A stretch of DNA of 15,584 nt from an uncultured Bdellovibrio sp. (GCF_946478835.1 NZ_CAMLDV010000080.1:1-15584), one strand, 5' to 3'; shown: positions 1 to 7,831, counted from the stretch's first letter. Translations and numbers: made by a program. The notes: generated by a model from the sequence alone, not told the origin.

Positions 1-75
1 TCGGCACGCCTTCCGGGCTCAGTCGTCGCCACCGCTTTGCGGTGGTTCGCGCCGTCGTGGCGCCGACGAAGGCCT
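1..75. repeat. GC-rich inverted-repeat block
   Basis: This stretch is visibly richer in G and C than the rest of the window and is highly self-complementary. CCACCGC (29-35) pairs with GCGGTGG (39-45) across a 3-nt loop. TCGTCG (23-28) can pair with CGACGA (64-69), and GCCTTC (8-13) with GAAGGC (68-73), so several alternative folds are possible. It could be an extragenic palindromic (REP-like) element, or the structured 3' end of something beginning left of the window. Frame 1 on the plus strand is open from base 1 to the TGA at 124-126, so the tail of an upstream gene cannot be excluded, although the translated tail is Arg/Pro-rich and unrecognised. Confidence 0.4.
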
Positions 76-305
76 CTCTTCGGACTCCTAGAACAAAGCC
101 CCTCGCCAACCCACCCTCATCGTTGAAAAATAAATTCCCCTCTTTGTGTGTGCTGAAACTTTGGTGCAAAACATCTTTTATTAGATGTTGGTATTGCGCT
201 TTGGGTTTCTGGCGCTGCGCGCTTTTTTTGTTTTTTGCTGGTCTGCTGATCTGTGGCTTTGGCGAAGGCTGGACTTTGTTTGGATTCTCTATCATAGTTT
301 TCTTT
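76..305. other. Non-coding stretch before the SurA-like gene
   Basis: I see no convincing gene here. The SurA-like reading frame stays open leftwards to base 42, but the extra residues are low in complexity and precede a clear signal peptide, so they are probably untranslated. The stretch holds an AT-rich hairpin, AACATCT (170-176) with AGATGTT (183-189), and the terminator at 212-236. A weak -10-like TATCAT lies at 290-295 with no recognisable -35 at a good spacing. The promoter of the downstream gene is therefore unclear. Confidence 0.4.
212..236 (+). terminator. Intrinsic terminator
   Basis: GCGC (212-215) and GCGC (219-222) form a short GC stem around TGC. Seven T (223-229), one G and six more T follow. 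The stem is short but the T tract is strong. It probably ends a transcript entering from the left of the window, about 75 nt before the SurA-like gene. Confidence 0.5.
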
Positions 306-932
306 ATGAGATTTCTTCTTCCTTTTCTTTTTTCTTTGAATGCTTTTGCGGCTTCTGTGGTTACTGAAACTGTGGGGCAGGTTTCTGAGCATGTTGTTAC
401 TAGTCGGGAAGTTCAGATTTCTATGGTTATCGAAAATATTCTTTTTCCTCCTAAGACTCCTTTGAAGGGGCTTTATGAGATTCGGCCGGTGCAGCCGGAG
501 TTTCGGAATGCGGTGACGGCTGTTTTGCTTGAGGCTGTTGTCGCTATGGAGGCTGAGAATTTTAATGTGGCGGCTATTTCTGATGACGATCTGAAAGCGG
601 CCATCAGTAAGGTTGAGAAAGCTGTTTCTGGTAGAGCTTATTGGGGAGACCTTGAGGTTTCCTCTGATGAAGTTAAGAAGTTTACGGCTCGTAAGTTGAC
701 GGCTAAGAGTTTTTGGAAGTTTAAGTCGAATTCGATGTCGAGCATTATTACCGACCAAGAGGCGCAGGCTTATTACGATAAGAATCGTGTGAAGTTTGGT
801 TCGACTCCTTTTGAATCTTTTAAAGACAATATCAAAACGTTCCTTGCTCAACAGCAGCTGGAAGAGCGCATTCGTGCTTGGTTTGAAGTGATTAAGCGTA
901 AGTACAAAGTTCGTAACTTTATTGCGGATTAG
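306..932 (+). CDS. SurA-like periplasmic chaperone without PPIase domain
   Basis: The 208-residue product starts with a signal peptide (MRFLLPFLFSLNAFA, probable cleavage around residues 15-16) and should be periplasmic. Residues about 21-45 (VGQVSEHVVTSREVQIS) resemble the start of the SurA N-terminal chaperone domain. Residues 148-208 (ITDQEAQAYYDKNRVKF, then an amphipathic helix) resemble the C-terminal helix that completes that domain. The parvulin isomerase domains that lie between these parts in SurA are absent, so a holdase-like role in outer-membrane protein folding is inferred, not isomerase activity. ATG 306 was chosen because it places the signal peptide at the N terminus, but there is no clear ribosome binding site. 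A TTG at 276, preceded by AAGG, is an alternative start. The GNAT gene follows after 3 nt, so the two are probably co-transcribed. Confidence 0.6.
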   Translation: MRFLLPFLFSLNAFAASVVTETVGQVSEHVVTSREVQISMVIENILFPPKTPLKGLYEIRPVQPEFRNAVTAVLLEAVVAMEAENFNVAAISDDDLKAAISKVEKAVSGRAYWGDLEVSSDEVKKFTARKLTAKSFWKFKSNSMSSIITDQEAQAYYDKNRVKFGSTPFESFKDNIKTFLAQQQLEERIRAWFEVIKRKYKVRNFIAD

Positions 933-935
933 TTT

Positions 936-1373
936 ATGCATATTGAAACTCTCACTAGCATTCATAAACCTGCCATGCGGGCCTTGATTGAGGCCATTCA
1001 TGCCGAGCAAGGGTTGCTTCCGCAGTTTTATTGGCCTCAAGAACTTTTGGGGGCCGAGATGGCGACAGCGGAAGCTGTGGGGGCTTTTGAGAATAATGTT
1101 TTAATTGGGTTTGTTCTTTATCGCGAGCTTCCCGAGGCTTTTGAGATTTCTTTGGTCGCCAGTCACCCCCAGTACCGACGTCGAGGTGCCATGGAGAAGG
1201 TGTTTGAATATCTGGTCAACGCAAAGGGTCAAGAGAGGGAGCTTTGGTTGGAAGTGCATGAGGAGAACGTTCCGGCGCAAAAACTCTATGAAAAACTAGG
1301 GTTTAAGGAAATTCGTCGGCGTCCTCGGTACTATAAGGACGGAGCCACGGCGATTTTGTACTCACACTCGTAA
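936..1373 (+). CDS. GNAT family N-acetyltransferase
   Basis: This 145-residue protein has the GNAT fold. Residues 71-90 carry motif A: a beta strand (ISLVASHP) and the acetyl-CoA pyrophosphate loop YRRRGAM (80-86). Residues about 105-123 hold the motif B region (WLEVHEENVPAQKLYEKLGF), and the Tyr-rich end (PRYYKDGATAILY) is typical of RimI-like members. The loop reads R-R-G-A-M, so Met86 takes the place of the usual small Gly/Ala of RxxGxG/A. Cofactor binding may therefore differ from the family norm. The substrate cannot be deduced. RimI-type N-terminal acetylation is one option, and free amino compounds are equally possible. ATG 936 lies 3 nt after the previous stop with only a weak GGA upstream, which suggests translational coupling. 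Confidence 0.8.
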   Translation: MHIETLTSIHKPAMRALIEAIHAEQGLLPQFYWPQELLGAEMATAEAVGAFENNVLIGFVLYRELPEAFEISLVASHPQYRRRGAMEKVFEYLVNAKGQERELWLEVHEENVPAQKLYEKLGFKEIRRRPRYYKDGATAILYSHS

Positions 1374-1410
1374 AGGGAGTGTCGTCCCTTTGGGGAGTGA
1401 AGATAAACCC

Positions 1411-1439
1411 TTGCCCTCGCTCATTTTTTTTGCTAGTTT
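1411..1439 (+). promoter_or_regulatory. Possible promoter upstream of rimP
   Basis: TTGCCC (1411-1416) and TAGTTT (1434-1439) are separated by exactly 17 nt. A TG one base before the -10 (1431-1432) makes it an extended -10. Predicted transcription would start near 1446, only a few bases before the terminator hairpin at 1451. Either the terminator acts as an attenuator for rimP-nusA, or this match is fortuitous. The hexamers are mediocre. Confidence 0.35.
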
Positions 1440-1450
1440 CAAGTCGTTCC

Positions 1451-1478
1451 AATGGGCCCAGTAGGCCCATTTTTTTTT
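1451..1478 (+). terminator. Strong intrinsic terminator or attenuator
   Basis: AATGGGCC (1451-1458) and GGCCCATT (1464-1471) form a perfect 8-bp stem with the loop CAGTA, followed by an unbroken run of T to 1478. It is well placed to end the SurA-like/GNAT transcript. Another hairpin, AAAGGGA (1372-1378) with TCCCTTT (1385-1391), sits right at the GNAT stop codon but has no T run. If the promoter at 1411 is real, this terminator would lie at the very start of the rimP leader. Confidence 0.75.
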
Positions 1479-1493
1479 GCGCCCGGACGGGTG

Positions 1494-1556
1494 GATCGAT
1501 TCTTCGATCAAATTTCTAGCCCCTGCAAATCTCGCAGGAACTGGACTCCGTCCAGT
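1494..1556 (+). promoter_or_regulatory. Three tandem hairpins in the rimP leader
   Basis: Three perfect inverted repeats follow one another with short gaps: GATCGA (1494-1499) with TCGATC (1504-1509); CCTGC (1522-1526) with GCAGG (1534-1538); and ACTGGAC (1540-1546) with GTCCAGT (1550-1556). The last lies 31 nt before the rimP start codon. They could form a structured 5' leader controlling the rimP-nusA-infB operon. The function is unknown, and no known leader family is recognised here. Confidence 0.45.
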
Positions 1557-1587
1557 CGCCGTATATGTTATAAAGGATTACCTTAAA

Positions 1588-2109
1588 ATGTCAGAGACCC
1601 CATCTTGGATGGAAAAAGTAGAAGCTATAGCCACTGAGGTTGCCGCTCAAGAAGGCGTCCTCATTTACGATATTGAATTCGTGGGCTTGGGCAAAGGAAG
1701 AACACTTCGTATCTACATCGACAAAGAAGACGGCAACGTCAGCATTGATGATTGCTCGAATGTCTCTAAAGGTCTTAATGAGTTTCTTGATGCCAATGAA
1801 GACCTGATCCCTGGCGGCGCTTACAATCTTGAAGTTTCAACTCCGGGTTTGGATCGGGTGTTAAGAAAACCTTGGCACTTCCAAAAAGCCGTGGGGAAAA
1901 AGATTTATATCAAAACCTCCAAAGCTTTGGAGAGTGCTGGTGTGACAGATAAAAAATGGAAAGCAGCTAAAACAGTCGAGGAAGTTTTGGAATCGGCTGA
2001 TGAAGGCGGCATCCGTTTTGTCGTGAAGGATGTGGAGATCAAAATCCCTTACAACATGATCGACAAAGCTAAAGTAGTTTTTGATATGACAAATGGTCAA
2101 AAAAAGTAA
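1588..2109 (+). CDS. rimP: Ribosome maturation factor RimP
   Basis: The 173-residue product matches RimP, a cytoplasmic factor that binds the free 30S subunit and is needed for its maturation. Hallmarks include the N-terminal domain with GLGKGRTLRIYIDKEDGNVSI (a strand-rich segment typical of the family), the DCSNVSKGLNEFLD helix, and the highly conserved YNLEVSTPGLDRVL segment followed by a small SH3-like C-terminal domain. ATG 1588 was chosen because it begins at the usual family N terminus and is preceded by AAAGGA (1572-1577). Extension upstream to a TTG at 1477 would translate the hairpin leader. nusA follows after 27 nt, the standard arrangement in bacteria. No initiator tRNA gene precedes it. 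Confidence 0.95.
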   Translation: MSETPSWMEKVEAIATEVAAQEGVLIYDIEFVGLGKGRTLRIYIDKEDGNVSIDDCSNVSKGLNEFLDANEDLIPGGAYNLEVSTPGLDRVLRKPWHFQKAVGKKIYIKTSKALESAGVTDKKWKAAKTVEEVLESADEGGIRFVVKDVEIKIPYNMIDKAKVVFDMTNGQKK

Positions 2110-2136
2110 AGATATATGATAGTTATGGATTAAAAT

Positions 2137-3522
2137 ATGTTTTCAGATCTTTCTAAAGTGATTGATCAAGTCGGAAAAGACAAAGGTATCGACAAGCAAG
2201 TTGTTATCGATGCAATCACTCAAGGTATGTTGGTCGCTGCTCGCAAGAAGTACGGCACATACCGTGAAATTGAAGCCGCTTATAACGAAGAAACTGGCGA
2301 AGTTGAACTTTTTGAGTTCAAAGAAGTCGTCCCTCGTGAAAAGTTCATCGACGAAGAAGTTGAAATTCCTTACGACGAAGCTCAAAAGTTGGATCCAAAC
2401 GTTCAACTTGATGATTCTATCGGTATTAAAATGGAAGCTTCTGATTTGGGTCGTATTGCTGCGCAAACAGCAAAACAAATCATCATGCAAAAAGTGCGTG
2501 ATGCTGAACGCAACATCATCTTCAACGAATTCGAAGAACGTAAAGGTGAAATCGCATCGGGTATCGCTCGTCGCGTGGAAAAAGGCGCGATCGTTGTCGA
2601 TTTGGGCCGTACGGAAGCGTACATTCCGCCTCGTGAACAAATCCCAGGCGAACAATACAAGCCAGGTGACCGTATTCAAGGTTACTTGTCTGAAGTTCGT
2701 CAAACAACTCGCGGACCACAAATTATCATGTCTCGCGCGGATGAGCGCTATTTGATGAAACTTTTCGAAATGGAAGTTCCAGAGATCTATGACGGTGTTG
2801 TTGAGATCATGGCAGCGGCTCGTGAGCCGGGCCAACGCGCGAAAATCGCGGTTCGTTCTAAAGATAACTCTGTAGATCCAGTAGGTGCTTGCGTTGGTAT
2901 GAAGGGTTCTCGTGTGCAAAACATCGTACAAGAACTTCGTGGCGAGAAGATCGATATCGTTCCTTGGGACGAAGACATCACTCGTTTTGCGTGCAACGCT
3001 TTGGCTCCGGCTGAAATCTCTCGCGTGTTCCTTGATGATGCGAACCGTGAAATGGAAATCGTTGTTCCAGATTCTCAATTGTCATTGGCTATCGGTAAGC
3101 GCGGTCAAAACGTGCGTTTGGCAGCGAAGTTGACAGGCTGGAAGTTGGATATCATTTCTGAATCTTCAGCGGCTTCCCGCACAGCGGAATCCATCTTCAA
3201 TTTGATGTTGATCCCGGGCATGAACGAGACAATGGCGCAAAACATTTTCCAATCTGGCTTCGGTTCTTTCCAAGCAGTGGCGACAGCGACTGTGGAAGAG
3301 TTGATGACGATCCCAGGTTATGACGATCCAGATAAAGCTGAAAAATTGGCGAAAGAAGCGAAAGCTCTTGTCGCGAAATACGAAGCTGAAGGCGTACCAG
3401 TGCCAACAGCTCCAACAGCAGCAAAAGATAATAAATCTAATGTTTCCGCGAAAGCACAAGCGGACCTTCTTTTGAAGCAAGAGTTGCAAAAACTTGATGC
3501 TCAAGAGGCGGATGAGGAGTAG
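2137..3522 (+). CDS. nusA: Transcription termination/antitermination factor NusA
   Basis: NusA binds RNA polymerase and controls pausing, termination and antitermination. The 461-residue product has the polymerase-binding N-terminal domain (about 1-135) and an S1 domain (about 137-203). KH1 carries GACVGMKGSRVQ near 250-261. KH2 has the GKRG loop at 320-323, followed by QNVRLAAKLTGWKLDI. One helix-hairpin-helix region follows (about 353-415, LIPGMNETMAQNIF and MTIPGY), then an Ala/Lys-rich tail. It is shorter than E. coli NusA and lacks a full pair of acidic repeats. ATG 2137 has only a weak Shine-Dalgarno sequence, so translation may be coupled to rimP. In E. coli NusA regulates its own operon; the leader hairpins upstream of rimP would be candidate sites if that holds here. 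Confidence 0.97.
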   Translation: MFSDLSKVIDQVGKDKGIDKQVVIDAITQGMLVAARKKYGTYREIEAAYNEETGEVELFEFKEVVPREKFIDEEVEIPYDEAQKLDPNVQLDDSIGIKMEASDLGRIAAQTAKQIIMQKVRDAERNIIFNEFEERKGEIASGIARRVEKGAIVVDLGRTEAYIPPREQIPGEQYKPGDRIQGYLSEVRQTTRGPQIIMSRADERYLMKLFEMEVPEIYDGVVEIMAAAREPGQRAKIAVRSKDNSVDPVGACVGMKGSRVQNIVQELRGEKIDIVPWDEDITRFACNALAPAEISRVFLDDANREMEIVVPDSQLSLAIGKRGQNVRLAAKLTGWKLDIISESSAASRTAESIFNLMLIPGMNETMAQNIFQSGFGSFQAVATATVEELMTIPGYDDPDKAEKLAKEAKALVAKYEAEGVPVPTAPTAAKDNKSNVSAKAQADLLLKQELQKLDAQEADEE

Positions 3523-3523
3523 T

Positions 3524-3539
3524 CGGCGGAAGCCGGCAG
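3524..3539 (+). promoter_or_regulatory. Recurrent hairpin motif, infB copy
   Basis: CGGC (3524-3527) and GCCG (3532-3535) form a 4-bp stem closing the tetraloop GGAA, followed by GCAG. It starts one base after the nusA stop codon and ends six bases before the infB Shine-Dalgarno. The same pattern occurs before rpsO, pnp and dut in this window. Its closeness to the ribosome binding site suggests translational control or an mRNA-stability role, but this is inference. Confidence 0.5.
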
Positions 3540-3555
3540 AAAAACAGGAGACTGA

Positions 3556-6453
3556 GTGAGTAATCCAAAGGTTTTTGAATTTGCAAAAGAGATCGGGATG
3601 ACCCCGCTAGCCCTCATGGATAAAATCCGTGAGTGGAATTTGCCTGTGAAAAGTCACATGGCGGAGCTGGATCCGACAGTTCTAGAGCAAATTAAAATTA
3701 AACTCTCTGGCGGCGATAAGCCGGCTGAAGAGGCTAAACCGAAAAAAGCAGCAACCCGTAAGGCAGCTCCGAAGAAAGCCGCAGCAGCGGCAGAGACTGA
3801 AACTGCAGCTCCTGCAGCCGCGAAGTCTTCTGTGATTCGTCGTAAAAAAGACGAGGCTCCTGTTGAAGCTCCGAAGGCGAAAGTCATAGCTAAACCTGAA
3901 GCTGAAGAAGCGGAAGAGGCAGCTCCGACAAAAACAACTCGCGTGGTTGTGAAGAAAACTCCAGCAGCGAAGGAAACCGAAGAAGCTCATGCAGCTCCGG
4001 CTTCCACTGTTGAAGAAAAGGTTGTCGCAAAAGAAGAAGCGGCTCCGGTAGAAACAAAACCTGAACCGGTGGTTGCAAAAGCAGCTCCGACTCCGGCGGC
4101 TGAACCAGCGCCTGTGGCGGCTCCGGCAGCACAAGCTCGTAAGAAGGAAGTGGTTGTGGGAACAAGCGGTGTTGCAAGTTCATCTACTCCGGCGACAACA
4201 ACAGCGAAAAGAAATATCATCGGTCGTATGGATCTTTCCCGTGTCCAGCCGCAAACTCCGCAACGCGGTGAACGCCCTCAAGGTGGTTATCAACCAAGAT
4301 CTGGTGGACCTGGTGGCGATCGCGGTGAACGTAGCGGGCCTGGCGGTGGCTTCCAACCTCGTCCGGGTGGATTCAATAGACCAGCAGGTGGTGCACCGAC
4401 GCGCAACATCCGTACAGGATTCGTAGCGGCGGCCCAGCCTCCTGAACCAATGCCAGACAGTGATTTTAGAAGAGATTTTGATAAGCGCAAAAAAATCGGT
4501 GCAGGCCCAGCGGCAGCTGCGGGTGCAACTCGTGAGCGCGAAAAAGAAAAAGAAGAAGAAGTAGCAAGCTTCAACGCGGTTGAATTCCGTAAACGCGAAA
4601 TGGTCTTCCAGCCTAAAAAGAAAAAAGGCATGTTGGACCGTGAAGCGATGAAAACGCAAATCACAACGGCAGCAGCTCACAAACGTGTTGTTAAAGTAAA
4701 CAACACGATGAAGCTTTCTGACTTGGCGATGGAAATGGGCTTGAAAGCTCCACAACTCGTTAAAGTTTTGATGACGAACGGTGTGATGGCCAACATGAAC
4801 ACGGATCTTGATTTCGATACGATCGCTTTGATCGTTCCGGAGTTCGGTTGGGAAGCACAAAACGTCTTCAAAACAGCGGAAGACGTGGCGCAAGAAACAG
4901 CCTTCGGTGAATTGGATGCTGAAAAAGTCACTCGTCCACCTGTTGTGACAATCATGGGTCACGTCGACCACGGTAAAACATCTTTGTTAGATGCAATCCG
5001 TAATGCTGACGTTGCTGCGGGCGAGGCCGGCGGTATCACTCAGCACATTGGTGCGTACTCTGTAAAAATTGAAGATGGTTCTTTGATCACATTCTTGGAT
5101 ACTCCAGGCCACGAAGCCTTCACGGCTATGCGTACGCGCGGTGCGAATGCGACAGATATCGCTGTCATCGTCGTTGCGGCGGATGACGGTATGATGCCGC
5201 AAACTCAAGAATCTATCAGCCACGCGAAAGCGGCGGGCGTTCCCATTATCGTTGCTGTGAACAAAATGGATAAGCCGGGTGCAAACCCAGAGCGTATCAA
5301 GCAACAATTAACAGAGCTTGAAATCGTTCCTGAAGAATGGGGCGGTAACACAATCTTTGTTGAAGTTTCCGCTTTGAAGAAAACAGGTTTGAAAGAGCTT
5401 CTTGAGCAAATCAAACTGTTGGCTGAAGTCGGTGAATTGAAAGCCAATCCAAAACGCTCCGGCACAGGTCTTGTGATCGAAGCGAAAATGGAAAAAGGCA
5501 AAGGCCCTGTGGCAACTCTTCTAGTTAAAGACGGAACAGTTGAAGTGGGTCAGTACATCGTTGCCGGCACTATGAAAGGCCGTGTTCGTTCTTTGATGAA
5601 CGACAAAGGCGAAAGAATTCAATCTGTCGGTCCGGGTCTTCCAGCCGAAGTTTTGGGTCTTGATGGTGTTCCAGCAGCGGGTGATCAGTTCGACATCGTT
5701 AAAGATGAAAGAACTGCTGAAGAAATGTCGACTCTTCGTAAGAATAAAGCTTTGGCTGCAGCATCAACACCTGCACAAAAACTTTCTTTGGATGAGATCT
5801 TCGCGAAGGTTAAAACGGGTGATGTGAAAGAACTTGCGATCATCCTGAAAGCGGACGTTCATGGCTCTCTTGAAGCGATCAACGGCATGCTTTCGAAGCT
5901 TTCAACTCCAGAAGTGAAAGCACGTGTGATCCACGCCGCTGTCGGCGGTATCACAGAGAACGATGTGACTTTGGCGAATACTTCCAAAGGTATCGTTTTG
6001 GGCTTCAACGTACGTCCAGACTTGGGCGCACAGGCTAAAGCGAAACAATTGGGTGTCGACATCAGAACATACTCTATCGTTTACGAATTGATCGATCAGA
6101 TGAAAGCCGCGATGGCGGGTCTTCTTTCTCCAGATGTGGTGGAAGAAGTTATGGGTCGCGCAGAAGTGCGTAACACATTCAACGTACCTAAAGTCGGCGT
6201 CATCGCTGGTTGCTTCGTAATTGATGGTAAAGTTCAACGTAACAATATGATCCGTTTGCTTCGTGAAAATAAAATCGTTTACGAAGGAAAGATCTCTTCA
6301 CTTAAGCGCTTCAAAGATGACGCGAAAGAAGTGGCGCAAGGTTACGAATGCGGTATCGGTATCGAAAACTATAACGACGTTAAAGTGGGCGATATGATGG
6401 AAGCATACGTGAAAAAAGAAGTTGCACGTGAACTCAGCTCGGGGACTCACTAA
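3556..6453 (+). CDS. infB: Translation initiation factor IF-2
   Basis: IF2 is the GTPase that brings initiator fMet-tRNA to the 30S subunit and promotes subunit joining. The 965-residue product opens with an IF2_N domain (1-52), a long Ala/Pro/Lys/Glu-rich linker, and a Gly/Arg/Pro-rich stretch (about 236-286). A second IF2_N domain follows (about 375-440). The GTPase core shows all five motifs: GHVDHGKT (468-475), GGITQHIG (492-499), DTPGHEAF (515-522), NKMD (569-572) and SALK (605-608). Domains II, III and the tRNA-binding C-terminal domain follow. It is longer than E. coli IF2 (890) because of the linker. The start is GTG 3556 with CAGGAG at 3545-3550. ylxR, common between nusA and infB, is missing. 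The stop overlaps the rbfA start by one base (TAATG). Confidence 0.97.
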   Translation: MSNPKVFEFAKEIGMTPLALMDKIREWNLPVKSHMAELDPTVLEQIKIKLSGGDKPAEEAKPKKAATRKAAPKKAAAAAETETAAPAAAKSSVIRRKKDEAPVEAPKAKVIAKPEAEEAEEAAPTKTTRVVVKKTPAAKETEEAHAAPASTVEEKVVAKEEAAPVETKPEPVVAKAAPTPAAEPAPVAAPAAQARKKEVVVGTSGVASSSTPATTTAKRNIIGRMDLSRVQPQTPQRGERPQGGYQPRSGGPGGDRGERSGPGGGFQPRPGGFNRPAGGAPTRNIRTGFVAAAQPPEPMPDSDFRRDFDKRKKIGAGPAAAAGATREREKEKEEEVASFNAVEFRKREMVFQPKKKKGMLDREAMKTQITTAAAHKRVVKVNNTMKLSDLAMEMGLKAPQLVKVLMTNGVMANMNTDLDFDTIALIVPEFGWEAQNVFKTAEDVAQETAFGELDAEKVTRPPVVTIMGHVDHGKTSLLDAIRNADVAAGEAGGITQHIGAYSVKIEDGSLITFLDTPGHEAFTAMRTRGANATDIAVIVVAADDGMMPQTQESISHAKAAGVPIIVAVNKMDKPGANPERIKQQLTELEIVPEEWGGNTIFVEVSALKKTGLKELLEQIKLLAEVGELKANPKRSGTGLVIEAKMEKGKGPVATLLVKDGTVEVGQYIVAGTMKGRVRSLMNDKGERIQSVGPGLPAEVLGLDGVPAAGDQFDIVKDERTAEEMSTLRKNKALAAASTPAQKLSLDEIFAKVKTGDVKELAIILKADVHGSLEAINGMLSKLSTPEVKARVIHAAVGGITENDVTLANTSKGIVLGFNVRPDLGAQAKAKQLGVDIRTYSIVYELIDQMKAAMAGLLSPDVVEEVMGRAEVRNTFNVPKVGVIAGCFVIDGKVQRNNMIRLLRENKIVYEGKISSLKRFKDDAKEVAQGYECGIGIENYNDVKVGDMMEAYVKKEVARELSSGTH

Positions 6454-6848
6454 TGAAGAACATGGGTGATGGGCGCAGAGTCGCTCGCGTAGAAAGAGAA
6501 ATTCAAGCTACCATCGCTCAGTTTTTGATCCGTGGTTTTAAAACTCCTTTGCCCGGTCTGGTGACCGTGTCTCAGGTGAAAATGCCGGCGGATCTTCGTG
6601 CCGCGAAAGTTTATATCAGTGTTTTAGGTTCCGACGCCCAACAAGAAGAGGCGTTGGAGCTTTTGCAAGAACGAGCTTTTGAGATTCAAAACTTCATCGG
6701 TAAAGAACTCAAAATGCGCTATTGCCCGAAACTCACTTTCTATCCTGATCACACAACAGAGCAGGTTTTGAAAGTCGAACGCATTCTTCATGAACTTGAA
6801 GAAGAAAGAAAATCTGCGGGCAAAACAGAAGAGTCTGATGACGAATAA
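6453..6848 (+). CDS. rbfA: 30S ribosome-binding factor RbfA
   Basis: RbfA is a small KH-fold protein that helps 16S rRNA 5'-end maturation and cold adaptation. The 131-residue sequence shows the family N-terminal helix (GDGRRVARVEREIQATIAQF), the central strand region VTVSQVKMPADLRAAKVYIS, and the closing LKMRYCPKLTFYPDHT. An Arg/Glu/Lys-rich tail follows. ATG 6453 overlaps the infB stop, which implies coupled translation. An in-frame ATG at 6462 is an alternative start. The last 11 bases overlap truB. Confidence 0.95.
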   Translation: MKNMGDGRRVARVEREIQATIAQFLIRGFKTPLPGLVTVSQVKMPADLRAAKVYISVLGSDAQQEEALELLQERAFEIQNFIGKELKMRYCPKLTFYPDHTTEQVLKVERILHELEEERKSAGKTEESDDE

Positions 6849-7761
6849 TACGAAACAATTTAATGGTCTTCTGTTGGTTGATAAACCACCAGGGATTTCT
6901 AGTCATGATGTCGTGGCGAGGCTTCGTCGTATCCTCGGTACAAAAGCTGTCGGCCATTCAGGGACTTTAGACCCTATGGCGTCAGGATTGATGGCGTGCC
7001 TTATTAACGAGGGCACAAAACTCAGTCAGTATATCTTGGAAGGCGACAAAGGATATCGTGTGCGTGCGCAATTTGGCGTTCGTACGGACACTTTGGATAC
7101 GACCGGGACCGTTTTAGAAACCAAACCCGTCGATTTAACCCGCGAACTTATCTTGGCTGAGGCGGCAAAGCTTCAAGGCGAAATGGAACTTGAAGTGCCT
7201 ATTTATTCGGCGATCAAGGTTCAGGGGAAGAAGCTCTATGAGTATGCCCGCGAAGACGAACAAGTCGTGATCCCGAAAAAGATCATGAAGTTCTGGGACG
7301 TGACTCCTGTCGATGTCGGCTCTGATTGGGCCGAGTTTGATATCAAATGCACGAAAGGCAGTTATATCCGCACCTGGGTCGACCTGTTAGGGAAGGCTGT
7401 GGGTTGTGGGGCGGCGATGAGTGCTCTTCGCAGAACATGGTCAGCTCCTTATCTATTACCTCAAGCGCAGACTTTGGAGGCTATTGAAGCCTCAGTCAAA
7501 GGGGGCGCATGGGGAGACGCCTTTGTCCCCATGGAAATGGCTTTACCTCAGGTCAAAAGAATCCGCGTTAAAGGGCAGGACCGAGTGCTTTTGGGGAATG
7601 GGCAAATCAGCCATGACCTCAGAACTCAGCTGATCACGGCTTTTAAGCCTTCTGAGGACCAATACGTCCAAATTATCGGTCAAGATGACGGGCAAATGCT
7701 CGCTTTGATTGGCTTAGAGCCTGGGAAAGGCTTTGCTCTCCGCCGAGTCTTTAAATATTGA
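6838..7761 (+). CDS. truB: tRNA pseudouridine(55) synthase TruB
   Basis: TruB converts U55 in the T-loop of tRNAs to pseudouridine. The 307-residue product has the family start (GLLLVDKPPGISSHDVV), the catalytic motif GHSGTLDPMASG with the nucleophile Asp45, and the conserved YIRTWVDLLG segment, followed by a C-terminal domain. ATG 6838 lies inside the end of rbfA and is preceded by AGAAGAG. An upstream in-frame start at 6790 would only add residues out of the rbfA coding region. The nrnA phosphoesterase gene that often lies between rbfA and truB is absent. The TGA stop overlaps the -35 hexamer of the predicted rpsO promoter. Confidence 0.96.
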   Translation: MTNNTKQFNGLLLVDKPPGISSHDVVARLRRILGTKAVGHSGTLDPMASGLMACLINEGTKLSQYILEGDKGYRVRAQFGVRTDTLDTTGTVLETKPVDLTRELILAEAAKLQGEMELEVPIYSAIKVQGKKLYEYAREDEQVVIPKKIMKFWDVTPVDVGSDWAEFDIKCTKGSYIRTWVDLLGKAVGCGAAMSALRRTWSAPYLLPQAQTLEAIEASVKGGAWGDAFVPMEMALPQVKRIRVKGQDRVLLGNGQISHDLRTQLITAFKPSEDQYVQIIGQDDGQMLALIGLEPGKGFALRRVFKY

Positions 7762-7786
7762 CGGGGTGGGGCTAAAGGGTTAGAAC
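7758..7786 (+). promoter_or_regulatory. Promoter for rpsO
   Basis: TTGACG (7758-7763, five of six consensus bases) and TAGAAC (7781-7786, four of six) are 17 nt apart. The -35 overlaps the truB stop codon. Transcription would begin near 7793-7794, exactly where the structured rpsO leader begins. A separate promoter for rpsO-pnp within the larger cluster also exists in E. coli. Confidence 0.6.
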
Positions 7787-7793
7787 CTATAAA

Positions 7794-7831
7794 TTCGGCG
7801 GACGCCGGCAGAGCCGAAAGGCTGAAGCAGC
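7794..7831 (+). promoter_or_regulatory. Structured rpsO leader with recurrent hairpin motif
   Basis: CGGC (7796-7799) pairs with GCCG (7804-7807) around GGAC, followed by GCAG as in the infB copy. Next is AGCC (7812-7815) with GGCT (7820-7823) around a GAAA tetraloop, then GCTG (7821-7824) with CAGC (7828-7831). A competing pairing is possible: TTCGGC (7794-7799) with GCCGAA (7813-7818). GGCTG (7820-7824) could also reach CAGCC (7854-7858). Mutually exclusive folds suit a regulatory leader. S15 represses its own mRNA through leader structures in several bacteria, so S15 binding is one hypothesis. The pnp leader shares the same order of segments. Confidence 0.5.

Noticed and set aside
117..1040. 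Long minus-strand open frame (307 codons) opposite the SurA-like gene
   Set aside because: Its product is rich in Arg, Asn, Ser and Leu with no domain, while the plus strand has a signal peptide and SurA-like signatures over the same bases.
1566..1574. Extended -10-like TG-T-TATAAA just before rimP
   Set aside because: A start near 1581 would leave the AAAGGA ribosome binding site outside the transcript, and there is no -35 match.
1477..1587. Upstream extension of rimP to a TTG codon
   Set aside because: It would translate the T-run end of a terminator and three hairpins, and the family N terminus and ribosome binding site fit ATG 1588.
2143..3078. Minus-strand open frame (311 codons) opposite nusA
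   Set aside because: It is a shadow of codon bias in a clearly identified nusA; the composition is Phe/Arg/Asp-rich with no family features.
3720..4200. Possible repeat or mobile element in the Ala/Lys/Pro-rich DNA of infB
   Set aside because: The repetitive look reflects the ordinary low-complexity linker of IF2, in frame and flanked by IF2 domains.
6790..6837. Upstream extension of truB
   Set aside because: The added residues are just another frame of the rbfA end; the TruB family start follows ATG 6838.
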